A stretch of 64,000 bases of DNA. It comes from Hordeum vulgare subsp. vulgare. Lineage: Eukaryota > Streptophyta > Magnoliopsida > Poales > Poaceae. Shown here piece after piece: positions 45,597 through 56,689 of the stretch (positions within the stretch are counted from its first letter, which is position 1; every line of letters begins with the position of its first letter). The DNA is taken from positions 418,445,081 to 418,509,080 of the forward strand of contig NC_058518.1 of assembly GCF_904849725.1 (NCBI RefSeq). The letters are read 5' to 3'. The notes beneath the pieces were generated by a model. It was not told where the DNA came from. It searched no databases and worked only from the letters and a program-made list of their open reading frames with translations. The position numbers and the translations under genes were made by a program.

Positions 45597-48246
45597 TCAT
45601 GAGCTAATATCAAATAACCTCTTTTCACCAGCAAGTTTGGAATCATAATTGAGTTCTTTAATTGCCCAATATGATTTATGTTCTAACTCAAGATGTAAAT
45701 GACATGCTTTCCCATAAACCATTTTATAAGGAGACTTACCCACAGGATTTTTGTAAGTTGTTCTATAGGCCCACAATGCATCATCTAATTTCTTAAACCA
45801 ATTCTTTCGTGACCTATTGACAGTCTTTTGCAATATTAATTTTATTTCTCTATTGGTTAATTCTACTTGACCACGAGACTGAAGATGACAGGGAGATGCA
45901 ATTCTATGGTTAACATCATATCTAGAAAGCAACTTATGAAAAGCACCATGAACAAAATGTGAACCACCATCAGTCATTAAGTATCTAGGGACTCCAAAAT
46001 ATGGGAAAATAACTTCCTTAAGCATTTTAATGGAGGTGTTATGATCAGCACTATTGATTGGAATATCTTCTACCCATTTAGTGACATAATCAACAACAAC
46101 CAAAATATGTGTATACCCATTAGAGGAAGGAAAAGGTCCCATATAATCAAATTCCCAAACATCAAATGGTTCAATAACAAGTGAATAATTCATAGGCATT
46201 TCCCGATGTCTACTAATTTTACCAATTCTTTGACATTCATACCAAGAGAGGACAACTTACGAGCATCTTTGAAAAGGGTAGGCCAATGAAATCCAAACTG
46301 TAATACCTTGTGTGCAGTTCTATCTCCCGCAAGGTGTCCTCCATAAGCCTCGAACTGACACTTCCGAAGGATTTGTTCCTGTTCATGCTCAGGTATACAA
46401 TGTCAAATAATACGATCTACTCCCTCTTTATAAAGATGTGGGTCATCCCGAAAGTAATGTCTTTAATCAAAAAAGATTTTTTTCTTTTATTGATAGGTGA
46501 AACTAGGTGGTATGTATTTAGCAACAATGTAATTAGCATAAACAGCAAACCGTGATGTGTTATGAGAAACATTGACCACATCTAGTTGTTCATCAAGAAA
46601 GCTATCATCGACAGGTAATGGGTCATATGGAACATTTTCTAACCTAGACAAGTTATCAGCTGTGGGGTTCTCACCTCATTTCCTATCAATGATATGTAAA
46701 CCAAATTCATGTAGCAAGAGGACCCACCTAATAAGTCTAGGCTTAACATCTTTATTTTCATAAGATAATTAATAGCAGCATCATGAGTGTGCACAATTAC
46801 TTTGGAGTCAACAATGTAAGATCTTAATTTATCACAAGCAAATACAACTCCTAAGAATTATTTTTTAGTGGTATTATAATTTCTCCGGGCACCGTCTAGA
46901 GTTTTACTATTATAATGGATAACATTTAATTTGTTATCAACTCTTTGTCCTAGAACAACACCAACATCATAATCACTAGCATCACACATAATTTCAAAAG
47001 GCAATTTCCAATCAGGCGGTTGAACAATAGGTGTAGAAGTTAAGGCTTTCTTAAGTGTTTCAAGGGCTTCTATACAATCATCATCAAAAATGAAAGGAAC
47101 ATACTTTTGTAATAAATTAGTAAGAGGCCTAGAAGTTTTAGAGAAGTCTTTAATAAACCTCCTATAGAAACCAGCATGGCCAAGGAAACTATGGATACCT
47201 TTAATATCTCTAGGACATGGAATCTTCTCAATTGCATCAACTTTAGTCTTATCCACCTCAATAACTCGTTCAGAGATTTTATGACCCAAGACAATAGCGT
47301 CATTTTTCATAATGTGACATTTCTCCCAATTCAAGACAATGTTAGTTTGCTCACATATCTGCAAAACTCGATCAAGCTTGCTTACGCAATCATCAAAAGA
47401 AGTTCCGTAAACAGAAATATCATCCGTGAAGACTTAAACAATCTTTTCACAAAAAAGACAGAATATAGGAGTCATACATCTTTTAAAGGTAGCAGGTGCA
47501 TTGCATAATCGAGAAGGCATATGTCTATAAATATAAGTTGCAGAAGGACAAGTAAAGGTGGTTTTCTCTTGATCAGGTTGTGACACAAGTATTTTAGAGA
47601 AACCAGAATAACCATCTAGAAAGCAAAAAAAGTGTGTGTGCTTTGATAACCTTTCTAGCATTTGGTCTATGAAACGTAAAGGATAATGATATTTTCTAGT
47701 AGCTTTGTTTAATTTTCTAAAACCAAATAACATTCTATAGCCAGTCACAATTCTTTGTGGAATGATTTCATTTCTATCATTAGGAACAATAGTAATACCT
47801 CCTTTCTTAGGGACACAATGAACGGGACTTACCCATCTACTATCAGCTATGGGATAAATTATACCTGCTTCTAGAAGCTTAAATATTTCATTTCGTACCA
47901 CTTCTTTCATTTTGGGATTCGGTCTTCATTGGTGACCAACAATGGGTTTAGCATCTGGTTCCATATTAATCTTGTGATAACACAGAGTGGGACTAATGCC
48001 CTTAAGATCATCAAGAGTATACCCAATAGCAGCTCGGTGCTCCCTTAAAGTTTATAACAATCTTTCTTCTTCGTGCTTTGTAAGGTTAGCACTAATAATA
48101 ATAGGATATATCTTCTTTTCATGAAAATAAGCATATTTCAAGGTGTCAAGTAATTGCTTTAATTCAAACACACGACCCCTTGGGTGGAGGAGGACCCCCT
48201 TGAGTTCCAACGGGCAAGTTGTGTTTAAGGATAGGCTTTTGCTCAA
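45597..48246 (-). pseudogene. pol: RLG-8 pol: reverse transcriptase, RNase H, integrase remnants
   Basis: Minus strand, read right to left. Reverse transcriptase starts near 48246 (ANLTKHEEERLL) and continues at 47910-47434 (ADSRWVSPVHCVPKKGG, LNKATRKYHYPLRFIDQML, FCFLDGYSGFSKI). A TAA falls directly before VFTDDISVYG, the catalytic DD block, near 47433. The frame resumes at 47364-46858 (LGHKISERVIEVDKTKVDAI, GHAGFYRRFIKDFS, CDASDYDVGVVLGQ), reaching the RNase H start. RNase H and the integrase zinc region (46860-46200) are scrambled by stops and frameshifts. The integrase core is open at 46199-45597 with the D-D-E residues in [15 protein letters not shown] and QVELTNRE. It would copy and integrate element DNA if whole. 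It is clearly inactive. Confidence 0.88.
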
Positions 48247-48357
48247 AGAACATATTATCTAGTTCATTTCTTTCATGCGTATGCATATCATTTCCATGGT
48301 CTAGCAAATATTGTTCTAATGGATCCGTAGGAGGAATGGCAATAGAAGCAATACCAA

Positions 48358-49044
48358 TTACTTCATCTTTACTAGACAATTCTTTGTCATGGGGTTGCTT
48401 ACTAAACTTGGAAAATGAAACTCATGAGACATACCACCAAAATTAACACTGATAGTTTCCTTGTTGCAATGTATTTGAGCATTGACAATGTTTAAGAAGG
48501 GTCTACCAAATATTATGGGACAAAATTTATCTTGTGGTGAGCCAAGTACTAGAAAATCAGTAGGGTATTTTACTTTTCCAGACAAGACTTCAACATCTCT
48601 AACAATCCCAAGTGGTGTGATGGTGTCTCTATTACCAAATTTAATAGCAACATCTCTATCATCTATCTCAGCGGGTGCTATCTCATGCATAATTTCTTGA
48701 TATAAGGTAAAAGTGATAGCACTAACACTAGCACCCATATCACATAAACCATGATAGCAATGATCTCCTATTTTGACTAAAACGACAGGCATGCCAACAA
48801 GAGGTCTATTCTTATCTTTAGTATCAGGTTTGGCTATTCTAGCAGCTTCATTACAAAAATAAATAACAAGTACATCAATATTTTCTACCAAGAGATCTTT
48901 AACCATAGTAGTACTGGGTTCTATCTTGATCTGCTCAGAGGGTTTGGTTGTTCCAACATAACTTTTGTTAACCACAGTTGAAGCTTTAGCATGTTTCTTT
49001 ATCCTAATAGGGAAATGTGGTTTCTCAATATAAGAAGTAGGCAC
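48358..49044 (-). pseudogene. pro: RLG-8 aspartic protease region
   Basis: A 228-residue frame with the retropepsin motif CDMGASVSAIT and the later block FGRPFLNIVNAQIHC. The active-site triad reads D-M-G, a lineage variant also seen as D-L-G in RLG-5 and RLG-12. It lies only 40 bp from the gag start fragment, so most of gag has been lost. It would process the polyprotein. Confidence 0.82.
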
Positions 49045-49083
49045 AACTCGGTCAAAATTTTAAATAATTGAAAGCATTGGTAT

Positions 49084-49344
49084 TCATACCTTCTTATTGA
49101 CTTCATCTCCAGATGGACATGCAAGATTAAATAATCCACAAACTTCATCTACATAGATTAGGTGCATATCTGGGTGTTTTGTTCCATCTCCTGCATAAGG
49201 ATTAGCTAGCAGTTTCTCTATCATACCCAAAGGAATTTCATAAGAAACATTTTCAGTAGGTTCAGCAGGATGAGGGACAACTCTTGGTGTTTCCGGTCGA
49301 GGTGTAGATACCCTGAACAAGCCCCTAAAATGATTACTTTCCAT
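49084..49344 (-). pseudogene. gag: RLG-8 gag N-terminal fragment
   Basis: An 86-residue frame, MESNHFRGLFRVS to VNKKV, beginning about 78 bp after the primer site. It contains MIEKLLANPYAGDGTKHPDMHL and LFNLACPSGDEV, a typical Athila-lineage gag beginning. The capsid core is missing; the next coding is protease. Confidence 0.75.
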
Positions 49345-49421
49345 AGTGACAAGTAAAAGTAAATTTCAACATACAATATAAATTTTCTCTTAACAAATTC
49401 CGCTTACCAAAGGTGTTTCAC

Positions 49422-49439
49422 TCCCCGGCAACAACGCTA
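49422..49439 (-). promoter_or_regulatory. RLG-8 primer binding site (tRNA-Asp type)
   Basis: On the minus strand TAGCGTTGTTGCCGGGGA lies 11 bases from the LTR. It carries three differences from the consensus. Confidence 0.82.
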
Positions 49440-49450
49440 GAAAAGACTCT

Positions 49451-50948
49451 TGATGACCCATAAGTTTAGGGGGTCAATCGTAGTACCTACGATAAGTAAG
49501 AGTGTCGAACCCAACAAGGAGCAGAAGGAAATGACAAGCAATTTTCACCAAGGTAATTTATGCAAGCACTAAAATAGCGGTAAAGAGTTGTTTGATAGCA
49601 AGATAATTGTAACAATTGACAAGTAGCAATAGTAACAATAGGTGCAGGAAGGTACACCAATCCTTTTGTGGCAAAGGACGGGCCAAAACAAGTTCTTATA
49701 ATAGGCAAAGCATTCTTGAGGGCACACGGCAATTTCATCTAGCCAATTTCGTCATGTTGGGTTAATTCGCCTTCGGTATTTTGATAATTTGATATGTGGG
49801 TGGTCCGGTGCTTGGTTGCTGTTATTACTTGAACAAACCTCCCACTTATGATTATCCCTCCTCCAAGCATTTGCAACTACGATAAAATTATTAACAATAA
49901 ATTCTAACCATAGCATTAAACATAGGGATCCAAATCAGCCCCTTAGGAAGTAGTGCATAGACTCGGGTTTAAGTTTCTGCCACTCTTGCAACCCACCCTC
50001 TAATTACTACTCCACAATGCATTGCCTTAGGCCCAAATATGGTGAAGTGTTATGTAGTCGACGTGAACATAACACCACTAAGGGAATCAAAACATTCATA
50101 TCATCAATATATTGAACGAATATCAACTTCACATGACTACTTGCAACATGAATTCTCCCGTAGCCTCAAGAAAAAAAGTAACTACTCACAAGTGATAAAT
50201 ATGTTCATGATCTGAGATGTATTGAATAGCATAATGGATCTGAACATATGATCTTCCACCAAATAAACCATAAAGCATCAACTAAAAGATGTAATCAACA
50301 CTACTAAACACACCCCAGGTACCAATCTGAGGTTCCGGTACAAGATTGAGTACAAGAGATGAACTAGCGTTTTGATATAAGATGGTGTTGATGAAGATGT
50401 TGATGAAGGTTGGCCTCCCCGAGATGAGAGGGTTGTTTGTGATGACGATGGACTTGATTTCTCCTTCTGGGAGGGAATTGCTCTGTCGGAGGGCAACAAT
50501 GTTCTTGCCTAGATTCCGCCTCGAGATGGCGGCACTTCGTCCCGAAAGTCCTCTTCTTAATTTTTTAGCTTGAAGGAGAATTTATACCAGAAGATGATCG
50601 CTGGAGGTGGACCAGGTAGCCCACTAGACATCAGGCCGCGAGGTGTGCCTCGCGCGCCCTAGTGCCTAGTGGCCGCCTGGTGGCGACCTCTGGTACTTCT
50701 TCACTCCAGTATTTTCATTTATTATAAAATAAACTCCGTAAATTTTCAGCCCAATTGGAGAGGTGCAAAATAGGTATCTCTCACGTAGCTTTTTCAGGTC
50801 CAGAATTGCATGTGCCGGTATTCTTCCACTTGATCTAAATATTGCATATTATGAGAGAAAAGGCATTAGATTTACTCCACCAAGTGGAAAAATGCATAAA
50901 AATACTATAAATAACAGTAACAAAACATGATGCAAAATTGACGTATCA
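49451..50948 (-). repeat. RLG-8 5' LTR (1498 bp)
   Basis: The + strand runs from TGATGACCCATAAG to TTGACGTATCA. GC hairpin at 50612-50680. The outline matches an abundant Triticeae LTR I remember as Sabrina/WHAM-like, but the name is not certain. Confidence 0.92.
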
Positions 50949-51519
50949 TGACTTCCCCCCTCTCTCTCGGTGGCGCCGGAGCACCGTCGGGGCAACCATT
51001 ATGACGGTGATCTACACCAACAACTTCACCGCCATCACCACCAACTCTATCTCCTCTATGCAACGGTGTAAACCATATTTTCCCCGCTGTAATCCCTACT
51101 TAAACATGGTGCATAATGTTATATATTATTCTCCAATTATGTGTGGCTATCCTATGATGTTTGAGTAGATCTTATTTGTCCTATGGGTTAATTGTGCTAT
51201 GGCATGATTGATAGGAGTTGTATGTTTATATGCTACTATCCTAAGGTGCCTCCCGTGCCGCACATACGTGGGGGATTCCCACTGGAGGGTGTTGCAATAT
51301 GTTTATGACTCGCTTATAGTGGGTGGCTAGCGTGATAGGAACTTACACCCGAGTAAGTGGGTTATTACGTATGGGAGTAAAGGGGACTTGATATTTAATT
51401 CTATGGTTGGGTTTTACCTGAATGATCTTTAGTAGTTGCGGATGCTTGCTAGAGTTCCAATAACAAGTGCGTATGATCCAAGAACGGAAAGTGTGTTAGC
51501 GTATGCCTCTCCCGCATTG
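50949..51519 (+). mobile_element. soloLTR-7, part 2
   Basis: Aligns with RLG-2 3' LTR 40060-40600, sharing CTACACCAACAACTTC and TATCCTATGATG. It is interrupted by the GC-rich insert near 51520. Confidence 0.82.
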
Positions 51520-53080
51520 CATATGATAAGTATCTATCGTGTTACTTTGAAAGTTAGCAGGACAACTACTAAGATTCCATTGCGGATGAAGAAGCCGATG
51601 ATGGCTGGAAACTGCTTGGTTTATTAAGGAAAAACCGGGCAAAACCAGTACAAGGGACACATAGCACCCAGCTAAACTAGGCCTAAAACACTACATGACA
51701 AACAAGAGCGCGAAGGAGACAAGCATGCAAACAACATCGTCGGCACTCGAGAGAGAAGACCTATCCGATAAAGAGGCGGACGTGTGCGGCTCCGGTGGCA
51801 AGAGGACATTCAACATGGCTTGTAAGGCAATGCCTGCAAGTCAAGAATGCTCGAGTGTCCAAACACCGCCGGCAACGGCCAACCCACACTGGACATGCCA
51901 CCGCAGACCCGAGCATCACCCATCCATCACCAACTCCGGACTGGAAACCATGCCACAAACCATGTGCTCCCATCAAGAGGTCAAATCTCGGTAACGATGC
52001 TTCCAACAAAGAAACGACGTCGAGGACGCCGTCATCGCCGATCCAACAACGTAGATCTTGGTTTTCACCCGGAGACTAAACCCGAGGACGAGAGAGGTGC
52101 AAGATCTCCTCGGTGAGGCCTTCAACAAGGAAACAACACCCATGGGTGTTGTCATCACCGGCAAAGAGCAGGACTTTCGTCCGGTGAAATTGCAAAACCT
52201 ACGTCAGACAAAACACCCTAAATGCACCCACCAAAAGATCTGGAGCTGTCCCTCCTCCCATCAAGAATGGAGCACGACGGAAGCACCGACATCTCAACAC
52301 CTCCCCATCGCGGTCAACTCCACCAGTCACAGAAGCCACGGGCCAGGAAGGGCCTCGAACTGGCTGGCCCCGCCCACAACCACCATGTCTGGAGCACTGC
52401 ACACACCACCCATGACTAGGAAGGGGCCAAATTTGGCCGGCCCCGCCCGCAGCCACCGCCTGAGACCACTCCAACACCCGCCCGCAGCCACCGCGGCAGC
52501 ACCACCGCACGCACCGTCCATGGCCAGGAAGGGCCACGATCTAGCCAGCCCCGCCCGTAGCCACCGCCGCAGACCGCTCCACCCCCGCCCGCAGCCACTG
52601 TGTCCGCGCCGAAGAGGCACCCGCCGCGACCAGGAATGGCCTCGTCTATCCGTCTCCACCCGCAGCAGGCGCCGCACACCCACCTTTAGATTCGCCACCA
52701 CGAAGGCCAAGGCCACCCTGCACGACGATGTGCCCTCGTCAGGCTGCCCACGCCGCGCCCACACTGGTTGCCTCACCACACCCTCGCCTCACGCACACCG
52801 CACCCTCGCCACGCGCACGTAGGTCTACCCATGTCGCGCGCTGGCCGCGGCCATGCCCTTGCCCTCGCCATGCCCACGTCGCACACCGCAGCAACAAAAA
52901 CGGAAGGGCCCCACAGCCACCTTCACTGAAGCCGGTGCAGGCTTCGCCGGCGGCTCCTCGGGTGGCGGCGAGCGGGGGGAAGGTGGGAAGGGAGTTGGAG
53001 GAGCCCGATCTAGGGTTTCCCCCGAGCCGCCAGAGAGGGCAACATGGGGATCCCTACCGCATTGATTTCCACAAGGTGAG
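51520..53080. mobile_element. GC-rich insert of uncertain class (possible minus-strand LINE relic)
   Basis: Foreign to the LTR on both sides and much richer in GC. The left end, read on the minus strand, ends in CCCGGTTTTTCCTTAATAAA, reminiscent of plant non-LTR element 3' ends. The right end on the minus strand resembles a 5' leader (AACCCTAGATCGGGCTCC). CCGCATTG occurs at 51512-51519 and 53057-53064 and may be a target-site copy, but the boundaries are approximate. Imperfect repeats of CCCGCAGCCACCGC type fill 52430-52600. ORFs at 52058-52822 (+) and 52199-52779 (minus) are low-complexity, without recognisable domains. A Mutator-like gene-fragment carrier is an alternative. Confidence 0.4.
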
Positions 53081-53437
53081 TTCTATCATGTTATATGCAA
53101 TTGCCTATGGACAATCTTTCTCTTGCGTTACACAAAACATCTTTATACAAAACAACTTACTAAATTAACATTTAACTAAAACAGCCCCTAACTTTATTTT
53201 TGTGTTTTTGTTACGTTGTGAAATTATGTATTACACCTATTAAGTACTTCTAGTTTCCTTCTCGCAAAGTAGCTTCATACTTGTTCTATGTAAAGTAAGC
53301 ATTAGCGTGCGTAGGGTTGTATAGGTAGTTGATAGAATTTGAGGCAATATTAATTCTACATTTAGCTCCTCGTTGGGTTTGACACTCTTACTTATCGAAA
53401 AAGGCTACACATGAACCCCTACACTTGTTGCTTATGA
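53081..53437 (+). mobile_element. soloLTR-7, part 3
   Basis: LTR end text (GCTCCTCGTTGGGTTTGAC, ACTCTTACTTATCG). The LTR should end in TATCA but reads TATGA at 53433-53437. GTTAA follows (53438-53442), one base different from GTAAA at 40829-40833. Confidence 0.82.
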
Positions 53438-53442
53438 GTTAA

Positions 53443-53587
53443 GTGAACGTTAAGTGTGTGTAGAGTTGTATCGGTGGTCAATATAAATTGATGGGAATAT
53501 TAATTCTACCTTTAGCTCCTCATTGGGTTGGACATTCTTACTTATCTAAAAAGGCTACAAACGATCCCCTACACTTGTGGCTTATTA
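53443..53587 (+). repeat. RLG-2 3' LTR, last part
   Basis: Resumes at GTGAACGTTAAGTGTGTG exactly where 40833 left off, and ends CTTGTGGCTTATTA, a decayed GGGTTATCA. This is the outer right edge of RLG-2. Confidence 0.8.
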
Positions 53588-54738
53588 GCATGGCATGTGC
53601 AAGCTTTGACGGATGGTCTAGCATTCTCTGCCCAGATCTCATGCTATCAAGGTTACTGGCCCAAAGGGAGCTAGTCTGCGGCAATGGAGGTGTGCGGTGT
53701 CAATCTTGTGGCTGGCAACGAATGTGCTTCACGAGGGCCAGATTGACCTGCATTTCGTTCTCTCGCTCCGGCCATGTGGGCCACTAGGCCTATGGGCCTT
53801 GGTAGGGATCTCTTTGGCGAGGTGGTAGTCAGCTCCAAATCGGTTGGCATTGGTCCTTGGCTAGTATGAATTGGAAGAACGATCATACCGAACCCAGGAT
53901 CCTGCAACTATTCTTCCTTCGTTCAAGACTCGCTTTTCTCGCAAAAGACGTACGTGGAACCAATGATACCAAAAAAAGAATCAAATATGAGGAGAACTGG
54001 GTGCATTGGTAAACGGGCAACCACTTTGACCTACACTAATGGAATCGTTGCAAATTTCAATGGCCATTGGAAGGTATTCATGAGGGTTGATCTCACCAGA
54101 CTCAGTGGCTAACCTTGGCGTGGATATGTAAACTATGGAGCATGGTTTGACGCAGAGGGGTGATTGTGCAGCGTCGGTGTGGATGTTGCTACCGGGATGC
54201 GGAGAAGTGGTGGTGATAACACATAAGTGACGTTGATGGTCATACTACTCAAGCACCTGGTCTCTACTTACGTTGTGAAATCCTAGGTTGACGTGTTGTA
54301 TATACCTAGCAAAGGCGATGTTTTTAGTTGTTACCTTGTTGACGACATTACTACGATCTGCTCAGATTGATTCTTCACGGCAAAACCAAGACTCTGACCC
54401 TACGTGGTTGGATTCGGTGATGGCGGTGCTTGAGCGTCACTCACTTGGTAAAGGCATTGATGTTGAAGAACCTCGTCGTCTGTGTGATGTCATGAGGTGG
54501 TTGGTGCGTATATGATTATTTCTGTAGTTTGTAGATCGCGGGTCAGATTGCTTTGGGTTTTTTGTTTTCCTGACCTATGGATAGGTTTGGTCTTATATGA
54601 CTTTGTTATCTGTTGGGGTATTTCTTATGTGTGTGTGCATTCATATTGGTTGCGTTCATTCTAACTATGCATAGACCGTATGTGTGCTATTGTTTTTGAG
54701 CAAGTAAAATTCACACTTTTTCTAAAAAATCAAAGGGT
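53588..54738. other. Unassigned sequence between RLG-2 and the Harbinger-like element
   Basis: Mixed composition, no long ORF and no match to other parts of the window. The small frame 54288-54515 has no recognisable motif. It may be old low-copy DNA or the decayed end of another transposon. Confidence 0.5.
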
Positions 54739-54741
54739 TTA

Positions 54742-56266
54742 GGGCATCTCCTCAAATTGCTCGCATACGTCCGAACCGCGTGGTCCATATGTATTGGGCC
54801 ATCCAAGGCAGGCATGTATTGGCCCAAATGCACTTTGCCCCGCAAACTAGAGACAAACTAGGGGACTTTGAGGGCGCCAGGACCGTTGTCGCACCGACTT
54901 CTGACCCCCCTGGCCCACCAAAACCTCCTCCCTCACCCACGCATGCCTCTTGTCTGAAACGGTTAGCGCCGCTCTAGAGCATGAGTGACTGCATTCATGC
55001 CCGACCAGAGCGGACGTGACCTCTCCGAGGATCCGGCATTGACATGACCACATCATCATCCCTCTGCCACCCACACTAATGACACATGTTGTCGAGTAAC
55101 CTACTCTAGCGCCACATGTTCGTCCATTTCCTATCCACCATTGCCATTCGCCCCACTATTTAAACTGCAACCTGGGCCATAGCCGACAGTCATCCTCCTC
55201 ATGTCCCTTTCTCCTCTCTACATCATTCCCGCCATGGAATCCTCGCGATCCAAAGCTCTCTAGGACAGGTTGTTGCCAAAGTAGAAGAAGGATATTACAA
55301 CCATCGATGTCGGTAGGCAGGCCGACAGGTAGACGAAGGCCGACAACATCCAATGGAGGATGCGGTCGAGGATGAGCCAACGCCACCCTTGCTAGTGCAT
55401 TGCACCATGAACATCGGCGAGGTCGGTGCCCATTACATGAGAAGCATCGGCAGGCGGAGGACCAGCTAGAAAATACTTGGGCGATCATGGGATGCGCACG
55501 TGGCGGAGCAAGCGGTGCTACTCAAGTCCTATCGCTCCATCCTCGTGATCCGCCTCGATCGCAGGAGGTACCACCAGCGTCAGGCGGAACTGGAGGCCGC
55601 TTCTAAGGAGTTCGGCGAGGTAGTGGACAAGGTGTGGTGCAAGAGCGAAGACAAGGAGGACATCGCCGGCTTTGCCAAGGTCGCTCCCTACCGCCATAAC
55701 AACGAAGGAGGCACGACCGGAGGTGCCGTAGGTAAAGAGCAAGAGTAGTGCATGATAGCTCGCGGCCTATCGAGTCCGAGGAATGCCACCGTCCTCCCCC
55801 TCTGCCTGAGGCCAAGCTTGGCAGGATGATAATCGTCAGCCGATTACCCGCTCAAACCGCGGTGGACGAATCTACACAGGCAGAGCTAGAGAAGGCGAAG
55901 GCAAGTTCCGGTGCTTCAATTCTCAGGGCTCATGGTAGAATGGTGGGGAACATGTGTCATCGATCATTTAGGTAAGGAAATCATACCTCTAGAGTCACAC
56001 GAGTTCCGCTTTTAATGGAAGTATGTCTCAAATGTAATGAATTTTGTCATGTTTATATGAAATCTATCATGTTTGAACAAATCTCTTTCCCTTTATTTGA
56101 AAATCTGGCTAGTTTGCATGAATTTCATTTGTTTACTTCCAATAGTGGTTGAAATGTATGTGACTAGCTTTGGGTGGCGGTATCCAACATCAATGTTAGC
56201 ATGCTGGTTCCCCTTGTCCATGGACACATGTTGGGGGAAATTTGTAGGTCAGTGTTGGAAAAGACC
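54742..56266. mobile_element. Harbinger-like DNA transposon remnant
   Basis: It begins GGGCATCTCC after TTA (54739-54741), the start and 3-bp target site typical of PIF/Harbinger elements in Triticeae. The other end reads GTGTTGGAAAAGACC before TTA (56267-56269). Against the expected GGAGATGCCC, 7 of 10 terminal bases fit. It is GC-rich internally and carries a decayed gene (55232-55748). TTTAAAC near 55160 could be a TATA-like promoter. No transposase motif was found. Confidence 0.6.
55232..55748 (+). pseudogene. Decayed gene inside the Harbinger-like element
   Basis: An ATG at 55232 starts MESSRSKAL, followed by several stops. An open part at 55500-55748 reads EQAVLLKSYRSILVIRLDRRRYHQRQ and continues into AELEAASKEFGEVVDKVW, a charged helical segment. 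Similar text is familiar to me from Triticeae Harbinger-type elements, but I cannot name a domain; it is not a recognisable DDE transposase. It may be an accessory Myb/NAM-like ORF or captured host sequence. The bottom-strand frames over this stretch are shadows. Confidence 0.4.
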
Positions 56267-56269
56267 TTA

Positions 56270-56689
56270 GGGCATCTCCAATGGTGACCTACAAATTTCC
56301 TCCGCTATCCATTCACTGACAGGGGGAGACCAGTCCGCGGACAATCATGCCAAAGGCCACCATCCAATTCTATCTGGTATATGTCATCCAACAAAGCGAA
56401 ATTTGAAATTAAAATTATGTGTGATCCACACATGACGCCGGATTGCACAAGCACGAAATCGCATGCCCCGATCATAGTTTAAAAGAGACAAGTTTTCTTG
56501 TAGTTCTCACAAGCCTGAATTCAAAAGAACTTCAAAATAGCATTCCGTGCAATTTTTCCCTGTCAGACCGGCTACAGTAGCCATCTTCATGCAGATCAAG
56601 GTGTCATCACCACCACATATGTAGCATCTGTGCCCGCCACTATCAATTGATCTTGCTACCACTACAACATCTGGTAGCACACAGATTGC
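56270..56689. mobile_element. Second Harbinger-like element, left part
   Basis: It begins GGGCATCTCCAATGGTGACC directly after the TTA that ends the preceding element. The next bases, TGACCTACAAATTTCCTCC (56285-56303), are the inverted copy of 56233-56251 with one mismatch. RLG-12 interrupts it at 56690, so the other end is outside the window. Nothing coding is visible. Confidence 0.55.

Larger units (their letters stand above)
41435..50948 (-). mobile_element. RLG-8: Athila-lineage element with pol, degenerate, minus strand
   Basis: The LTRs are 49451-50948 (5', minus strand) and 41435-42922 (3'). The element lies inside soloLTR-7. Flanking bases GGGCT (41430-41434) and TGACT (50949-50953) are at best a decayed duplication. 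Coding order on the minus strand is gag start, protease, reverse transcriptase, RNase H, integrase, then a 3' ORF. Stops and deletions break it, so it is not active. It is the only pol-bearing element here and shows what an autonomous partner of the other Athila-lineage elements may look like. Confidence 0.9.
8685..53587 (+). mobile_element. RLG-2: outermost Athila-lineage non-autonomous Gypsy element, heavily interrupted
   Basis: The element's own DNA is 8685-12999, 39831-40833 and 53443-53587. The 5' LTR end (GGGTTATCA at 9299-9307) is followed by a degenerate tRNA-Asp-type primer site, a decayed unknown ORF, a long AT-rich internal region and a 3' LTR remnant. The 3' LTR (39994-40833, 53443-53587) matches the 5' LTR remnant (8690-9307) in order and text, for example AGGGTGTTGCAATA and GGTTTTACCTTAATGA. 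It lacks gag and pol. RLG-1 cut its 5' LTR, soloLTR-3 cut its internal region and soloLTR-7 cut its 3' LTR. LTR style and primer site suggest the Sabrina/WHAM group; the exact family name is not certain. Confidence 0.8.

Noticed and set aside
41430..50953. Perfect target-site duplication for RLG-8
   Set aside because: Flanks GGGCT and TGACT agree at only three of five positions; listed only as possibly decayed.
52058..52822. 254-residue Arg/Pro-rich frame (+) and minus-strand frames
   Set aside because: Low-complexity translation of imperfect GC repeats; no domain and no selection evidence available.
53588..54738. Possible host gene in the unassigned stretch
   Set aside because: Longest frames are under 100 codons with no motif; no splice-consistent exon chain could be built by eye.
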